Below the pieces are notes generated by a model. That model was not told where the DNA came from. It saw nothing but the letters and a program-made list of their open reading frames with translations, and made no database searches. A DNA stretch of 64,000 nucleotides from Episyrphus balteatus. Taxonomy: Eukaryota; Arthropoda; Insecta; Diptera; Syrphidae. The stretch spans positions 26,482,179-26,546,178 of the forward strand of contig NC_079135.1 of assembly GCF_945859705.1 (NCBI RefSeq), read 5' to 3'. Of this stretch, positions 45,406 to 58,319 are shown piece after piece (within the stretch, counting starts at the first letter, position 1; each line of letters starts with the position of its first letter). The position numbers and the translations under genes were made by a program.

Positions 45406-47999
45406 ACCTCGGGCAGAGGCGGCGCTAGACCAAAATGAGGCGTGTGCCAGAGTACATTTTCGGGGCCCCTGAGAAAATGAATTTGGACTATCATTTTGAA
45501 AAAAAGTATCAAATCTTCCGTCCAAGTTCAAGTTCAAATTTCTAATAACAAACTTAAGACAAAACGTTTCATTTCAATGTAAGCCCTGTTCCTTTGGGAG
45601 GTGGCAAAGTACTACTAGTAGTTTACTAGCGATTTCCAAGACAGTAGATGATAGTACTAGATTAACCAAAACATCTACTATTACTATACCACCACTTTAA
45701 ATGAATGAATTTCCGCAATTTGATTTCTTTTATTAGGGTGCGTTTTTAGAAAAAATCAAAATCGTTAGAAATCGCTATAAACATTTTTCGAAAAAAAAAC
45801 TATTTTAAGTAAAATTGATATGAAATTTTGCAGAAATTTTGTATCTACATTCCAAATTTCAGAAAAATTAAATGTAAAATTTTCTAAAATTTGACTATTC
45901 AAATAAAAAATAAAAATAAAACTTTTTTCATCAAAATATAGAAACTAATAAAAACTAACACTTGATTGCTTTTTTTCATAAAATTGTTAAAGTCATTTTT
46001 GAGTAAATTGTACTTTTCTAAAATTGGTATAATATAATATTGCTATATTTATTTTAATGTTTTAATGTAGAAATTCTTGTTTTCGTTAGTTTATATTCTT
46101 TTTTAGAATATACAAATATCAATTGAATTACCAATTGGAAAAAGGGAATAAATCCATCTCATCTTATTGTTAACAAAACGCAAATAACTGCACAACTTCT
46201 TTATTTGATGGTTCTAAGGATGTGGTTAGGCTAGTCTCACGTTAGTCTTAAAATTTGAAAATTTACACTTTTCAAAAAACTTGTAATATAGCTAAGTGCC
46301 ATTGCTATATTAAAATAAAAAAATAAAATTTATCAGTAGGAAGAAGGAAATAAGGCCGGGATTTGTTTTTTTCTTTTAACTATTGTTTTTTAAAATCACT
46401 TGTATATATGATTTCTATTAGAAAATCGTTTTTTTTTTCTTTCTTTTGTATAGAGACAAGATTTACATCAAAATGTAATTTTAGGACTTATTGCATCTTT
46501 TAATTGGTGATTCAACATTGCTTTTGAGTTGAAGAAGAAGAGACCGGAAAAAAACCAAGGGGCTCTCCCTGCTAAATACAGAAAGATATATAAAAAATTG
46601 AAATTGTTTTTGTTGATGTTTGCTTTCCTCTGTTAGATACTTATCAATCATTTAATTTTTTTTTACGAAATAACTGATAAATACATAAATTATTCGATAT
46701 AAATTTGTTTGAGCAAAATTTTTGATTTAAAACGTGCTTTTAAAGTTTGGTGGATTGTAAATCCGTCCGTATTTTGAAACATCAATGAATTCGCAAAATG
46801 TGTTCAAATACGGAATTTCCACTGAATAAAATGGTCCTTTTTAATCATTAAATTGGTGGCGGAAAACAGAAATGTTCTTAAGCCCTAAGTAATAAGTGTT
46901 TTAATTGGTAGAAAGTGTGAAAAAACAGTTTATATAAATTGCGAACGTAAGCGAGCAAAGAATTTTTTTTAAGGGAAATAAATTTTACCCATTTTTTACC
47001 TTTACACAAAATTATTTCATACAATTTTCTGCGAACTGAGCCTTGACAAATATCTTCAGTTTTGCAGTGTCCGGAGTATCTGAAGGAATTTCTTCAATAT
47101 GCCCAGTCACAGAGAGGCTTGCGATTGATTTTGCGGCGTTTTACATATACCGTTGCGGAGCGATCTTTTTTTTGTAACTGCTATACGATTGTGGAGTGGT
47201 CTTCCATTCGATATGCAGCGAGTTACCTCACCAACCATTTTTAGGAAGAAGATTTTTGTATACCTTTTAAATCAAAATTAGTTTTTATAATTTTCTCTCT
47301 TTTTTTTATTTATAAATTTTTCATCTGTGGTTTTATTTCTTTCATAATTTTAATTTCTCATTTGTTCATATTGAATTGTACATATTTCTATTTATATTTT
47401 TATTTCTTTTTGATCATATATTAAATAACTGTTAATTTTAAACACTTGGTAAGCATCTCTAGATAATAGCAAAAGATGTAAATCTTATTGTATCATGTAA
47501 AAATTATTCAAATACAAATACAAATTTTAAATACCTATACAAAATTGAAAAATAGAAAAAAGAAAAAAAAAAACTGTTTTTATCACTGAGATTTTGTAAC
47601 AAAAAATGTATTCATTTCATTGAGTTTTAAATTTAATTGGGAATTTTAAAAGCAAAATTTTATATAATCCAAGTTGCTTGGCAAACTAATTATCTGCTTC
47701 ACTTGAGAAAAAAAAAAAAACAAACAATAATCTTAAATTGTTTAATTTATTTTTTCTTTAATACTTTTGCAAAAAGTGGCCAATGTATGCTTCGACTCAT
47801 CTCAATGCAATTATGGAAATCGAGTGGAAACAAGCCAATTTCAATTGTTTGATTGTTTTGAATAAAGAGAAGAGACATGGTTTTTCGGATTTTATTATTT
47901 TTGAGACATTTTCATTTAGCGCCCGCGGGGCTCCTCTAAGCGCGGGGCCGTGTGCGGGGGGACACTCCGCACACCCCTTCCGCCGCCTCTGACCGCGGG
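45406..47999. mobile_element. 2.58-kb hAT-like element with 8-bp target duplication
   Basis: Ends CAGAGGCGGCGCTAGACC at 45414 and GCCGCCTCTG finishing at 47991. Flanking octamers ACCTCGGG (45406-45413) and ACCGCGGG (47992-47999) match at 7 of 8 positions. A GC-rich subterminal segment (47930-47990) contrasts with the AT-rich interior. No transposase frame survives; a LINE fragment is nested inside (47060-47530). Confidence 0.75.
47056..47530 (+). pseudogene. LINE ORF2 C-terminal fragment, frameshifted, with 3' tail
   Basis: Frame 1 from 47062 gives SQRGLRLILRRFTYTVAERS; after a T-run near 47165 the reading continues one base out of phase as FFVTAIRLWSGLPFDMQR and FRKKIFVYLL to a stop. The pattern ERSF-x-(5)-RLW-x-LP is typical of the C-terminus of CR1/Jockey-type LINE proteins. 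The following ~240 bp end in ATTCAAATACAAATACAAAT, a LINE-like 3' tail. It is a dead copy inside the hAT-like element. Confidence 0.7.
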
Positions 48000-48185
48000 A
48001 GATTATGTAAAAAATCTGTTAAAATCTGTTAAAAATTCCTATAAATAAAATAAAAACAGATCAAATAATTTCCAAATTTATCTTAAGATCATGAATTACC
48101 GAGAACACAAGATATACAAGTTATGGGCCTTTTAAGCCCTTTTAATTTATAGGGTCCCCGAAAATTAAATGGATTTTTATAATAA

Positions 48186-48724
48186 GGGTATTCACGTAAC
48201 GAGATAATTTTCTACTGTGCAGAAAAAAAGAAAATTTTGCAAAAAGTTTAAATGTAACCCCAGCAGAAAATAATTGCGTTAACCAAGGGAAACAAACAGC
48301 TGTTTGTTAAACGTCAAATTGAATTTATAAAATTTGTTCAATTAAAAAAATAAAGTCAAGCTAATTTTGCAAATACTATGCAACAATAAAAAAAAAATTT
48401 ACATAATTTGCTCAAATAAAATAATATTCTATTTTCAATATTAACATATGTACATATTTTATTTGTGGTTATTTGAATAATAAGACATAACTCGTGTTCA
48501 AAAACATATTTCAAATACGGGTATCCCAGATAGCCTATCCAATAGGTGATTGAACACACCCAAAGTTTATCAGATTTTTTTTATTCTACGGTTTCTACTT
48601 CAAATTTGTGAGATAAAATTCTATGATTTGCAGAATATTTTTCCCATACAAAATTTGAAAGCTCATTTCTACCGAAAGAAAATTCTACGGTTTCTATGGG
48701 TTTTCCGCGTTTACGTGAATACCC
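48186..48724. mobile_element. 539-bp MITE candidate with GGGTATTCACGTAA ends
   Basis: GGGTATTCACGTAA at 48186-48199 and its exact inverse at 48711-48724. No clear target duplication was found, so the class is open. An internal short duplication of TTCTACGGTTTCTA occurs near 48585 and 48682. Confidence 0.55.
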
Positions 48725-49229
48725 CTTATGTAAAAATTTCAAAAGCTTCATTTTTTTTTTGGCAGTAATACCTACAACTTTAAAGAAGCAAAATTGTTAG
48801 TTGGGTAAAAATCGAGTGAAATGAAACCGAAACTAAAAATTCCGTGAAATATAGTTTTTCAGGGATCTATTTTTTGATTTTTTTTATTAAAAAAAAAAAT
48901 TACCCTGGTAGTTGAGATGTTTTGCACTTTTGTTTTTAGATATGACTTAAATGAGCCTCCCAAGCTTTGGGACAAAAGTATCGAACGCAATATTTTCAAA
49001 AATGCAAAAAAAAAAAAAAAACGTAAAAAAAATAGGTACCCAAAACTTCCAATCTTTATTGATTTTAACCTTAAAGACTAATTTTTGGAAAAAAAAACTA
49101 TGTTCAATGGATATTAAATTCCCAATAATTGGAGCCAATAACCGTATCTGTAACCTAAATTGTTTCAAATAACGTCATTTTCGTGGAAATCAAAAAATGT
49201 TTTCAAATTTTTTTTTTAGTACAATTACG

Positions 49230-50110
49230 GCTATGTGAAGCTGGCACCCCAAATGCAAATTTTTTTTTCAAACTTGTCTGGTTCGATTGCCCAAGGCTGG
49301 CCCAGGATAGCCCAAGATTTTTTTTCGTTAGCCCACCCTTAGTTTTAAAATTATAACGGAATTATTTTTTTTCACCTCAAAAATCACAAAAAAAAACTTT
49401 TTTTTATTCTGTGTAAAAATTGTTGGTTTTGCACTGTGGTTCGATTGCCCAACGTTAGCCCAGGATAGCCCAACTTTTTTTTTCTTGATTGCACTATTTT
49501 TTCAAAAGATACAACAAAAAACTTGTTTTCATATCAGAAACCGAAATAATTTTAATTTTGTTTTCCTGTGAAAAAATCGTTAGTTTAAAACCGTGGTTTG
49601 TTTGCCCAAGGTTAGCACAGGATAGCCCAACTTTTATTTTTGCTATCCTAAGCTTAGTTTAAAAATTATAGAATAATTAGTTTTTATTCACCACACCAAA
49701 ACAAAAAAGTACGTATACACCTCAGTGACCCTTTCTTAGTTTATAATAAGAACAATTAAATTCACTGGTGTTTGCATTGCGCCTCTAATGTTTTTAATTT
49801 GAATGAACATTTTCAATTGATTGAATGTAGTCCATATAACATTCCTGTTAAGGAGCTTAAGTAGACATTTAACATTAAAAACATACAAATAATTTTTCAA
49901 GTCTCAAAATCAATTTTTTTTTGTTTGCCATATAAGTAGGTACCTAGAAAAGCTACATGCTTAGTAAAATATATCCAAACGTATTTCAAAAGTAACAACA
50001 AATATAAAATTGTGTGAAGTGATTGCTTTTTCAGAACACGAAAAAACACTTTTTTCAAACTACCAACTTCTTAAAAATCAAAATTTGTTTTTTTTTTTTC
50101 AGAGTAAAAT
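49230..50110. repeat. GCCCAAGGTTAGCCCAGGATAGCCC repeat region, arm 1
   Basis: A segment centred on TTGCCCAA-GGTTAGCCCAGGATAG recurs three times at about 49281, 49441 and 49598 (about 160-bp spacing), each preceded by GTTCGATTG/GTTTGTTTG. The region from about 49560 to 50100 is homologous to the reverse complement of 53740-54215. No gene. Confidence 0.65.
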
Positions 50111-50254
50111 TTATGCTTTTTTCATTTTTTATTAATTAACCATTCTAATTCCAACTAATTACATCACTTTTCTTCGTTAGCCCACCCTTAGTTTAAAAGT
50201 TATAACAAAAAACTTTTTTCAAAGTACCAACTTATTAGTACAATTTTTTTGAAG

Positions 50255-50815
50255 TAAAATAAAAACAAAATGGCGGCTCTACAGCTCTTTAAAGCTGGCG
50301 TCTACAGTTTGCGCCGTGCAATGCCCTAGTCCAGAAAATTATTTATAGTCAAAAAAAAATTTTTTTTACAATAAAATATATTTATACGCATTTCATGAAC
50401 CTAAATTTGGTAAACAAAAGTGTAAAATAAAAATTAGAGACCAAAAAAACGAAAAAACACAATGTATTTTTATAAAAAAATAGTTTAAAAAAATATTTAT
50501 TGAACAAATTATATTGAACTTTTAGGTTTATGTTATGGCCAATAAGTTAACGAGTAATTTGCATTTTATTTCAAGTCGATAGCTTCATTAGTTTTTGAGT
50601 TACGTTGCACAGCGCGGAAAAAAACGCGTTTCGAGAAAAATGCGTTTAAAGTTTTCGTGGTAGGTTCGGAGCGCGTACCTAGGTTTCGGGACTATTGGAA
50701 CTTTTGAGGCTTTATTTAAGGCTAAGACCACTGAAAATAGTTTCTTCGGTTGATAAATGAATTAATTACGCAACAAAAAAAAAAATAATGCAAAAATAAA
50801 AAATTCCAGAGGCAA
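50255..50815 (+). repeat. 560-bp dispersed repeat, copy 2
   Basis: Direct partner of 41085-41645. Shares TTTGCGCCGTGCAATGCC, TTTATACGCATT and TTGAGTTACGTTGCAC in the same order. Confidence 0.75.
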
Positions 50816-50819
50816 ACGA

Positions 50820-51495
50820 ATTAGAACATTGGTTGGAAAATAAGTGGGTTTCGCAATTCTGTGTGTGTGTGTTACCCGGGTCGGTTAGACGGTCGCTGGC
50901 TATGTGTGAAATGGGCCTTACAGTGTTGTCCCTCCCCAACTGATGAAAAATGTAGTGTGGAGAATTTTATTTTTTTTTTTTTTTTTTTTTTGAGAATGCA
51001 GAAAGTGTTTAATAAAAAAAAAATACAATAAATTCAGCTACTATGTGTCTCAACTTATTATATAATTTATGTGTTTTAAACAAAAATTCGAAGGACTACC
51101 TGTAATTTACTACTGGTTGATTTTAAAACAGCAAAAAATTCGATTTAGAAGCTGCTTCCAGTCGATTCTTTTTCTTTAAAGGAATTCCAATGAAAAAAAT
51201 AGCTACTAATTGCTGAAGAATCAATCCTTTTTAAATCTTTTCGAGAAAGATTTTGGTACACAGATTTTCATAATGCTCCTTTTCCGTTTTTTTCCATTCT
51301 TGACACTAACCAAGATGTGCACTTCTATAAAACCTCTCGTAAGTACATACATGAAACCCGATACCAAACGTAAGTAGAATCAATTTGTAAAAAAAAAAAC
51401 TACCTCAAAAACTGCTTCAATAATCACAAAACAGTGAATTGTATAAAGATAATTAAATATCTTTGACAAATTAAAATAACCACAAACACAAGACC
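50820..51495. other. Non-coding stretch upstream of candidate promoter
   Basis: Contains a GT run near 50862, a T-run near 50970 and otherwise nothing recognisable. Confidence 0.4.
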
Positions 51496-51499
51496 CTAA

Positions 51500-52490
51500 T
51501 CAGTTTCAATCAAAAATGAGTTCATGTTTAAATCAACACACAAACAACAAAAATACGAGAAAAACAAAATAAAAAAAATATATCTAACTCTCACAATTTG
51601 GGCTAAACAGTGCGTAAACAAAAATAACAAAACACGCAATAATAACCACTCAAATCGTCAAATCGAAAAAAAAAACACAAAAAACCAACAACAACGAATC
51701 ATAATTCGCAAAAGCGCGTACCCCAACCAACCAACTATCAAGCCTATACGAGCCAATTAAGTTCAAATTGCACAAAGATATACTCAATTCATAGAAACTA
51801 AAGAAGTAAACAGAGAGAAACGCAATCCGCAAATCAAACTCAAATATCAAAAAAAAAAAACAACAACAAAATCAGCAATTGGAATTGGAAGCAACAACTT
51901 TGGCATCAAAAAGAGAGACAAACAAAAAACAAGAATTATAAACAAACACAAAAAAAGAAAAAAAAAAAAAGTTCATCGAACTTCGATTGCGCGAGACAAA
52001 CTTCAACAAAATACGAAGACGAAAAACATGCAGACTCGAGCAGAGCAGGCAAATAAAGGCAAACGCGATTGAGAAATGAGAAAAAATTCGAACTTCGAAG
52101 TCAAAGTCGAGGAAATAAATGTGAAAATGTCTTTGCTTGTGTCTTGTTTTTTTCTTTTTATTTTGCGTAAACATAAAAATTAGTGACAGCTGATGATGAC
52201 ACTTAACAAGCGCATAACAACCGCAACTTGACGTGGCGCCACCATCGCCATCTTATTATAGTGCAACATCAAGTATCCACACGTGTTGCAACTTGCGATG
52301 ATCAATTAGCAATTAGCATACAAAAAAAAAAAGGAAAAGTTGTTGAGTTTCGTTTTTTGTTTATTTTTGATTTCAGCGTATGTTTCCCAGATGCAACCGC
52401 GAAGAAGAAAACACCATCGACCCCAAACATATGGAGGTTAACGCTGTGTACCACTGTGTTCCACATGCCGACTCTCGACACAGTAAAATA
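51500..52490 (+). promoter_or_regulatory. Candidate promoter and long 5'-UTR exon
   Basis: An initiator TCAGTT (51500-51505) is followed by about 1 kb of A/CA-rich text (AACACGCAATAATAACC, AACAACAACAAAATCAGCAA, CAGAGAGAAACGCAAT) that closely resembles long leader exons of fly developmental and neural genes. No TATA box precedes it, and no coding exon could be attached. Possible donors occur near 52533. The gene cannot be named. Confidence 0.3.
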
Positions 52491-52499
52491 AAAAACAAA

Positions 52500-53700
52500 C
52501 AAAAAAACATGAACAAGCAATACAAGTAAATATAAGTAAGGAAGGCGTGCGTTCTAAAATTAGCTTAAAACATGAGAAGAACCAAAGTGCAGTGAGATAT
52601 TTTGTTGGAGCAGAGAAACTTTTCCAAGAGTTGCTTCTGCTGATAACACAACACAACCATACACACCAAAACCAACAACAATTCAAAAGTAGTAGTCTCA
52701 GACAGTTCAGAAATGGGATAGAATGGAATGAAGTAAAGGAAAAGGTTAAAGTTGCAAAACCATCATACAAAGATTCGCAAAAAAACATTCAGGCCTTCTT
52801 AACTCGATAGAAGATAGAGAGAAGAATGAGTGTGCATGTTTATTGTGTGCATTTTGAGGGAGTTGTGTTGGGTTCTTTGTTGGCGATGATAATAATAGCT
52901 GAACTTTGCCTTAAAAATAATTATAAAAAATAAAAAAAAATACACATTACAAAGGAGAAGATGACTGGAGTTTTATAGGTTTTGAATTTTGTTAAGTCTT
53001 GAACTCGTGAAAGTAACACACTTGGAAAAAACCTTTGTTTCAAAAAATAACTGGTATAGGAATTAAATTTGTTTGGTATTTTGGAAAGAAAGTAAAAAAA
53101 GATTAACGTCCGCTAAGAAGAAATATTTTTGTACGACGTAGACTTAAACATTTAGAAAGAATTGATTGAGAAGCATTTTTATAAAATTCAACTTATTTTT
53201 CAATTGTTTTGAAAAGATGATTTTCTCTCTTTTCCGAAAAAGTTTATTTTTAGAGCTCACAAATGTACTAATACCGAACCAAACCAAGTCAAGAAAAATG
53301 TATTCAAAAGAATAAAGAATTCAAGTCAATTGTTTCATTTGATTACTATTAGAGATTGTTTAATTTTTGGAAGAAGTTTTGTGGTAAATTAAAATTCCCC
53401 TGAATATGATAAAAAAACGCCGCCATATTCAAATTAATGTGACGTCAAATAGCCTATAACATGTGGACAAGCAAAACTCTTCTAACGATACCTTATTTGT
53501 CAAGTTTCGATTAATAGTTTAGAAGTTATAATGGAACAGATGAACAAAAAAGTAAAAAGAAGCCGTTGAGCTAAGAAAATTCGCATAAATATTAGGAGAA
53601 ACAATTGTTGTTACTTGAACAATTCGAGCCCGAAGAAGGCAGTTAAAAATGTTTCATGTTTTGTTAGTAATGAACTTTAGGGAAATGCTTAAAATCTAAA
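52500..53700. other. Non-coding stretch
   Basis: No gene supported. The 87-codon frame at 52547-52810 has no recognisable domain. Confidence 0.4.
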
Positions 53701-53719
53701 AAAAAGGTTTTTTGTCATT

Positions 53720-54230
53720 ATTTTTTAACTAAGGGTGGGCCAACAAAAAAAAAGATGTAATTTGTTGGATTTGTCAACAAATATTGAGAAAAGTCTAAAA
53801 AGTGCTTTTGTCGTAGGTACTGAAAAAGAAATCACCTCACACATTATTTTATATTTGTTGTTATTTTTTAAAGAATTTTTGGATAGATTTTACTAAGCAT
53901 GTTGCTTTTGTAGGTGCTTAGGTATATTGCAAACCAAAAAAATCAATAATTTTTGTATTTTGTGGTTTTTAAGGTGAATAATATATGGACTACATTCAAA
54001 TAAATAACATTTGCGGAGCAATACCCACACCAGTGGATTTACTTTTTCTAGATTATAAATTAAAAAGGTCACTGTGGTGTATGCGTACTATTTTTTTGTG
54101 AGGTGAATAAAAACTAATATATAGGTACCTACTTCTATAATTTTTAAACTAGGCGTAGCATAGCGAAAAAAAAGTTGGACTATCCTGGGCTAACGTTGGG
54201 CAAACGAACTACAGTGCAAAAACAACATTT
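53720..54230. repeat. GCCCAACGTTAGCCCAGGATAG repeat region, arm 2 (inverted)
   Basis: Reverse-complement homologue of about 49560-50110; the terminal block reads GTTGGACTATCCTGGGCTAA at 54172. Followed at about 54290-54340 by a dispersed-family 3' end (TTCTCTATAATCGTAAT). Confidence 0.65.
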
Positions 54231-54344
54231 CAAAATCTCGAAAGAAAGGCTCGACCAAGAAACACACAGGCGCAAAGACAGAATCACATAGCCCGGCAAA
54301 ATTGCAGGACCTTATTTTTTGGTATTCTCTATAATCGTAATTTT

Positions 54345-55300
54345 CATAAAAATCGTATTTAAAAAAAAATTACTACATTCTGTAAAGCATTATAGAAGCA
54401 TAATTGTAAGTAGAGATATTAACTTAACTAATTCAAAACACTAAAAAAAATTAAAACACAAAAAATAACTAAAAAAAATTAAATAAAACATTTTTAGATA
54501 AAAAAGGTTTAAATAAAAAAAAAAAAAAAATGCAAAAATGTCGATGTCCACTATCGATTCCAATAAAATTCGAGAAAGTCTTTTGAGGATCATTTTAATT
54601 CCCATGTTTGAAAAAAAAAAAAAAACAATACAATACTTCAATACTTTAGTGTTGCTGAAAAAACTTTAAGCGCTGAATTAAGGAAAGAATGAAAATTAAC
54701 CATATCTTGAGCAGTCAAGATCTGTATACTCAAAACCATTGTCACCCCGTTAAAAAAGAAAATATTGAAACAAGAAAAATTACTTCCTGCATCACCTGGC
54801 TCCCTTATATACTTACAAAAAGCTTATTTGTACAACTTTACTCAAGTTAAAATACATTTGTATTCGCTGATTAATTCATAAAATTATGAATACAATTGTC
54901 ACACCCGTAACGAAAAAACGCAGTAAACCAACTTTTAAGTGCAGGAATACCAAATTTTGTTGAAATTTACTCTTGCAAGTATAAAAAGAACCTTAAAAAG
55001 CATCTCTTGCCACAAGAAACTTATCTCGTCTTTTTCTTTGTAATTTGTATCCACAAGTTTTAACAAAAATAAAAATTTAGACTTTTACTACCTCAAATGT
55101 TAAAGTGTCTAAAAATTTGTATTTATTTGTATGTCTAAAAATTTAAATTTAAATATACAAATACTTTATCCTATTTTATAATTTTTATTGTCAATTATTC
55201 CGTATAACACTAGAATTTTATAAATTTTGTGGAGAATTTTTTTTTTTTCGAAGAGTAAGAGCGTTAATGGTCAGAAATCATATTATCCCTTATCACTTCA
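54345..55300. other. AT-rich non-coding stretch
   Basis: Poly-A/T runs; nothing recognisable. Confidence 0.4.
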
Positions 55301-56370
55301 TACACTGAACCAAATCCTTACGTAAATACAACTAAAAAATTCGTTGAGCCAACGAAAATTTAATTAATTTTCAGCCGATGAAAAATTTAATTGGCTCAAC
55401 GAAATGGCTTTCATACGTTAATGAAGATCTTCATCAATCAACGAAAACTGTAGTATTTTAATGAAATTTTTCATAAAAATTTTTGATCGAGAGTTAATGA
55501 ATTTTTACATCACTTTACGAAATTTTTCATCGATTAACGTAAAATTTAATTAAACACGGTGATATTTTTCGTTAGTCAATGTATTTTTTGATTAATTTAT
55601 GAAAGAACTTTCGTTAGCTAACGAATTTTTTCGTAAATTTAATGAACATTTTGATTAAATTACGAAAAAATATTCGTTAGCTAACGAAACTTTTCGTTGT
55701 ATTTTTTTAGTAGATTGTAGTATTTTTTTATTGGACTTGTTAAATTATTAATTTAATATAGTCCAAACCAAAAATCGGCGTTTCGACCCGGTGGAGCTCA
55801 CTTAAGTCAACTGATAAGTCCGACTTATCGTGAGACACCTTGTCAATACGCAAATATTTTTTATATTCAGCTCAACTTACATAGATTTTTAAACAAAAAC
55901 CTAATGTGAACTACATAAAGCAAGATTAAATTTTTAATCCATAAAACAGAAATGCACCCAAATCTTCGTTTTTTTTTTGTAAGGCAACGATTTTGTTTCG
56001 TTAACTGGTGTATTTTTTCATAAGCCAATGTAATATTTCATTAGTATATGAAGAATTTTCATAAGCTTATGAAGATTTTCGTTAGTTAATGTTGAATTTC
56101 ATAAGTTAATGAATTTTTTCGTTACTTAATTAAAACTTTAATAAGGTAACAAAAAAATTCTTATTTTTATTCTTTAAAATGAGCATGAAATTTTTCGTTA
56201 ATTGATGAATCTTTTCATTGAATTGGATTTTTTGCACTAAAAAGGGAGAAAAAGTGTATGAAACGTTTTCATTAATTGATGAAGAAAAATTACATATTTT
56301 CGTTGAGCCAACGAAAATGTAGTGTATGAAACGATTTTCGTAATTTTACGAAATTTATTATTTTCAGTGT
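55301..56370. mobile_element. 1.07-kb TIR element full of TTCGTTA/TAACGAA motifs
   Basis: 55303-56368 has short terminal repeats CACTGAA...TTCAGTG and TA on both sides (55301-55302, 56369-56370). Its interior carries dozens of TTCGTTA, TAACGAA, AATGAA and CGTTGAGCCAACGAAAAT-type motifs on both strands, some as perfect palindromes such as TTCGTTAGCTAACGAA near 55613 and 55673. CGTTGAGCCAACGAAAAT occurs near both ends. No protein is encoded. Confidence 0.7.
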
Positions 56371-56374
56371 ACAA

Positions 56375-57025
56375 AGTACCTAGGTATTTACCTGGAGCAA
56401 GACCTTTCTTACGTGTATATAACTTTTCATCAAGAAGTTATATTCATTAATCAACACGGACGTCTTAAAACTTTTCATGGTTATTACTTCCGACCAGTCA
56501 TCATAACCATAAACCATTTGGCTCACTTAGAATTCCAACTCTCTCCACTTCCCACTTGACTAATTAGAAATTAGCTCAAATTACCCCAAAACTATATCCT
56601 TTTTCGTTAAAATATCTTAATCTCATATCTTAAATCATTTCCTTCCGTCATAAAAATAAGTTGTACATTCCCATTTAACGCTTTATACCACTCCTTCTCC
56701 GCCCATAGTCACAATCTCTCCTCCAACTAGAATCTTGGATTTCTTAATAAAATAAACATTTTTATGTTGACATTCAAATAAATTAGGTACCCTCGTACCG
56801 TTTTCATGGACATTGGACGACAAGGTTTGTGTTGCAAGAAAATCACTTTGCAGCACGAAACTACACGACTTTACTTGGGTTTGGTTTGAATGGATTCGGT
56901 TTGGTTATATACTGGTATTTCGTTTCTTCAATTTCAATCAAGCTTGCTGAATATTTAAACAACAAATTCTCATCCCCCCTTCCCCCCTACACACACACCA
57001 AATAAGCCTTTAATCTGTGTATAAG
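56375..57025. other. Unique-looking sequence upstream of candidate promoter
   Basis: Less repetitive, with pyrimidine-rich text (56520-56730) and a C-rich run (56975-56990). No gene seen. Confidence 0.4.
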
Positions 57026-57028
57026 AGA

Positions 57029-57085
57029 GTATATAAAAGGGATATTCTCTCTTTTCGATCATAAATAAGTTAACAGTTTGTGTCA
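57029..57085 (+). promoter_or_regulatory. Candidate TATA promoter
   Basis: GTATATAAAAGGG at about 57031 is a strong TATA box in unique sequence. About 30-45 bp downstream is AACAGTTTGTGTC, a poor initiator match. No coding exon could be attached downstream. Confidence 0.35.
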
Positions 57086-57089
57086 ACGT

Positions 57090-58315
57090 TCTTTGTGCAA
57101 AAAGACACTTTCAAGGACATCGCATCAGGACACAGATGGGGACGACATTGCTACTTACTATAACTAAAACCCACAACCCCTCCCCAGTAGTACACTTTAT
57201 TTTTTTGTTAATTCATGGAAATGGTTTCGCAATAAATTTTATTTCTCAAGACTACACAGATCTCTGTCAAGGGAATCAGTGAAAGATGAGAGTGATCTGA
57301 ATAAAATTGTTTCTCTCAAATGGAGAATATATTTTCATCAGACCAAAAGATTCAGCTTAAAACTACCATAACCTCGACGAAATTCGTCTGATTGTGAGTA
57401 TCACAGTCTGGCCACTGCTGCGTCGTGTGTCATCTTAAATTTTATTTTTTGGGTTTTTTTTTTTTATTTTTTACATTCTTTTGCTCATAAAACTCATTCC
57501 CAGCTGAAATGAGAATAAATTAAGTTTCGTGTGAACGTATCAGATTCCAAAACCATCACACGCGTCGTCAAAGACGAGAATAACGATAATGACGACAACC
57601 GATGCGATGCTTGTGGATCGATATGAAATCCATCCCTTGGCGAATTATTCTTCTTCTTATTCTCAGTTTCACCATGTTCCGTAACGTCCTTAAAAAAAAT
57701 AAGTTTTGAAGAAGAACAAAATTTTATGCAAAAAAAGGTTTTCTATGTATATTTCGTGACAAGTTGAATGGCGACAGCGAAAGCTAGCAATTAATATGGA
57801 AATTTTGTTAAGCGTTGTTTTTTTTTCGAAACTATTAATTAAAAATAGACGAGGAGCAAGTTCTGAAAATAAAAACTTCTTCAAAGCTGATCTTGTTTGT
57901 TAGGAATTTGTTTTTTTTTTAAATAACTGCAAATTTTGTACATTTAGCTATGAGGAGTACATATTTATAATTTTTTGATGTACCTGAATGAATTAAGCAG
58001 TTTTAGTCTAGGACCCTGATAAGGCAGATTGATAAGAAAATTTAACATTCATTGATACTTAACCAAATTTTTGTTTTTTATTTCTCAAAAAAAAAAAAAC
58101 AAAAATATCTAATTTAAAAGTTTTGTGTGAAAAAAAAACAAAATCCGGACAATTTAAAAAATTTTTTTTTTTTTTAAACAACTTGGTTTTTTTTATTATT
58201 ATAAAATCAAGGATGTTAATAACGTCGTTTCTTCATAATGTGAATTGACCACGATTATTAATAAATAAATATTCAATAATGAAATAAAAAAGAAATTAAA
58301 CAATGTTTAATATTC
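57090..58315. other. Non-coding stretch
   Basis: No gene seen. 57240-57660 is less AT-biased and may be leader or regulatory sequence; 57690 onward is poly-A/T rich. Confidence 0.4.
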
Positions 58316-58319
58316 TGAA

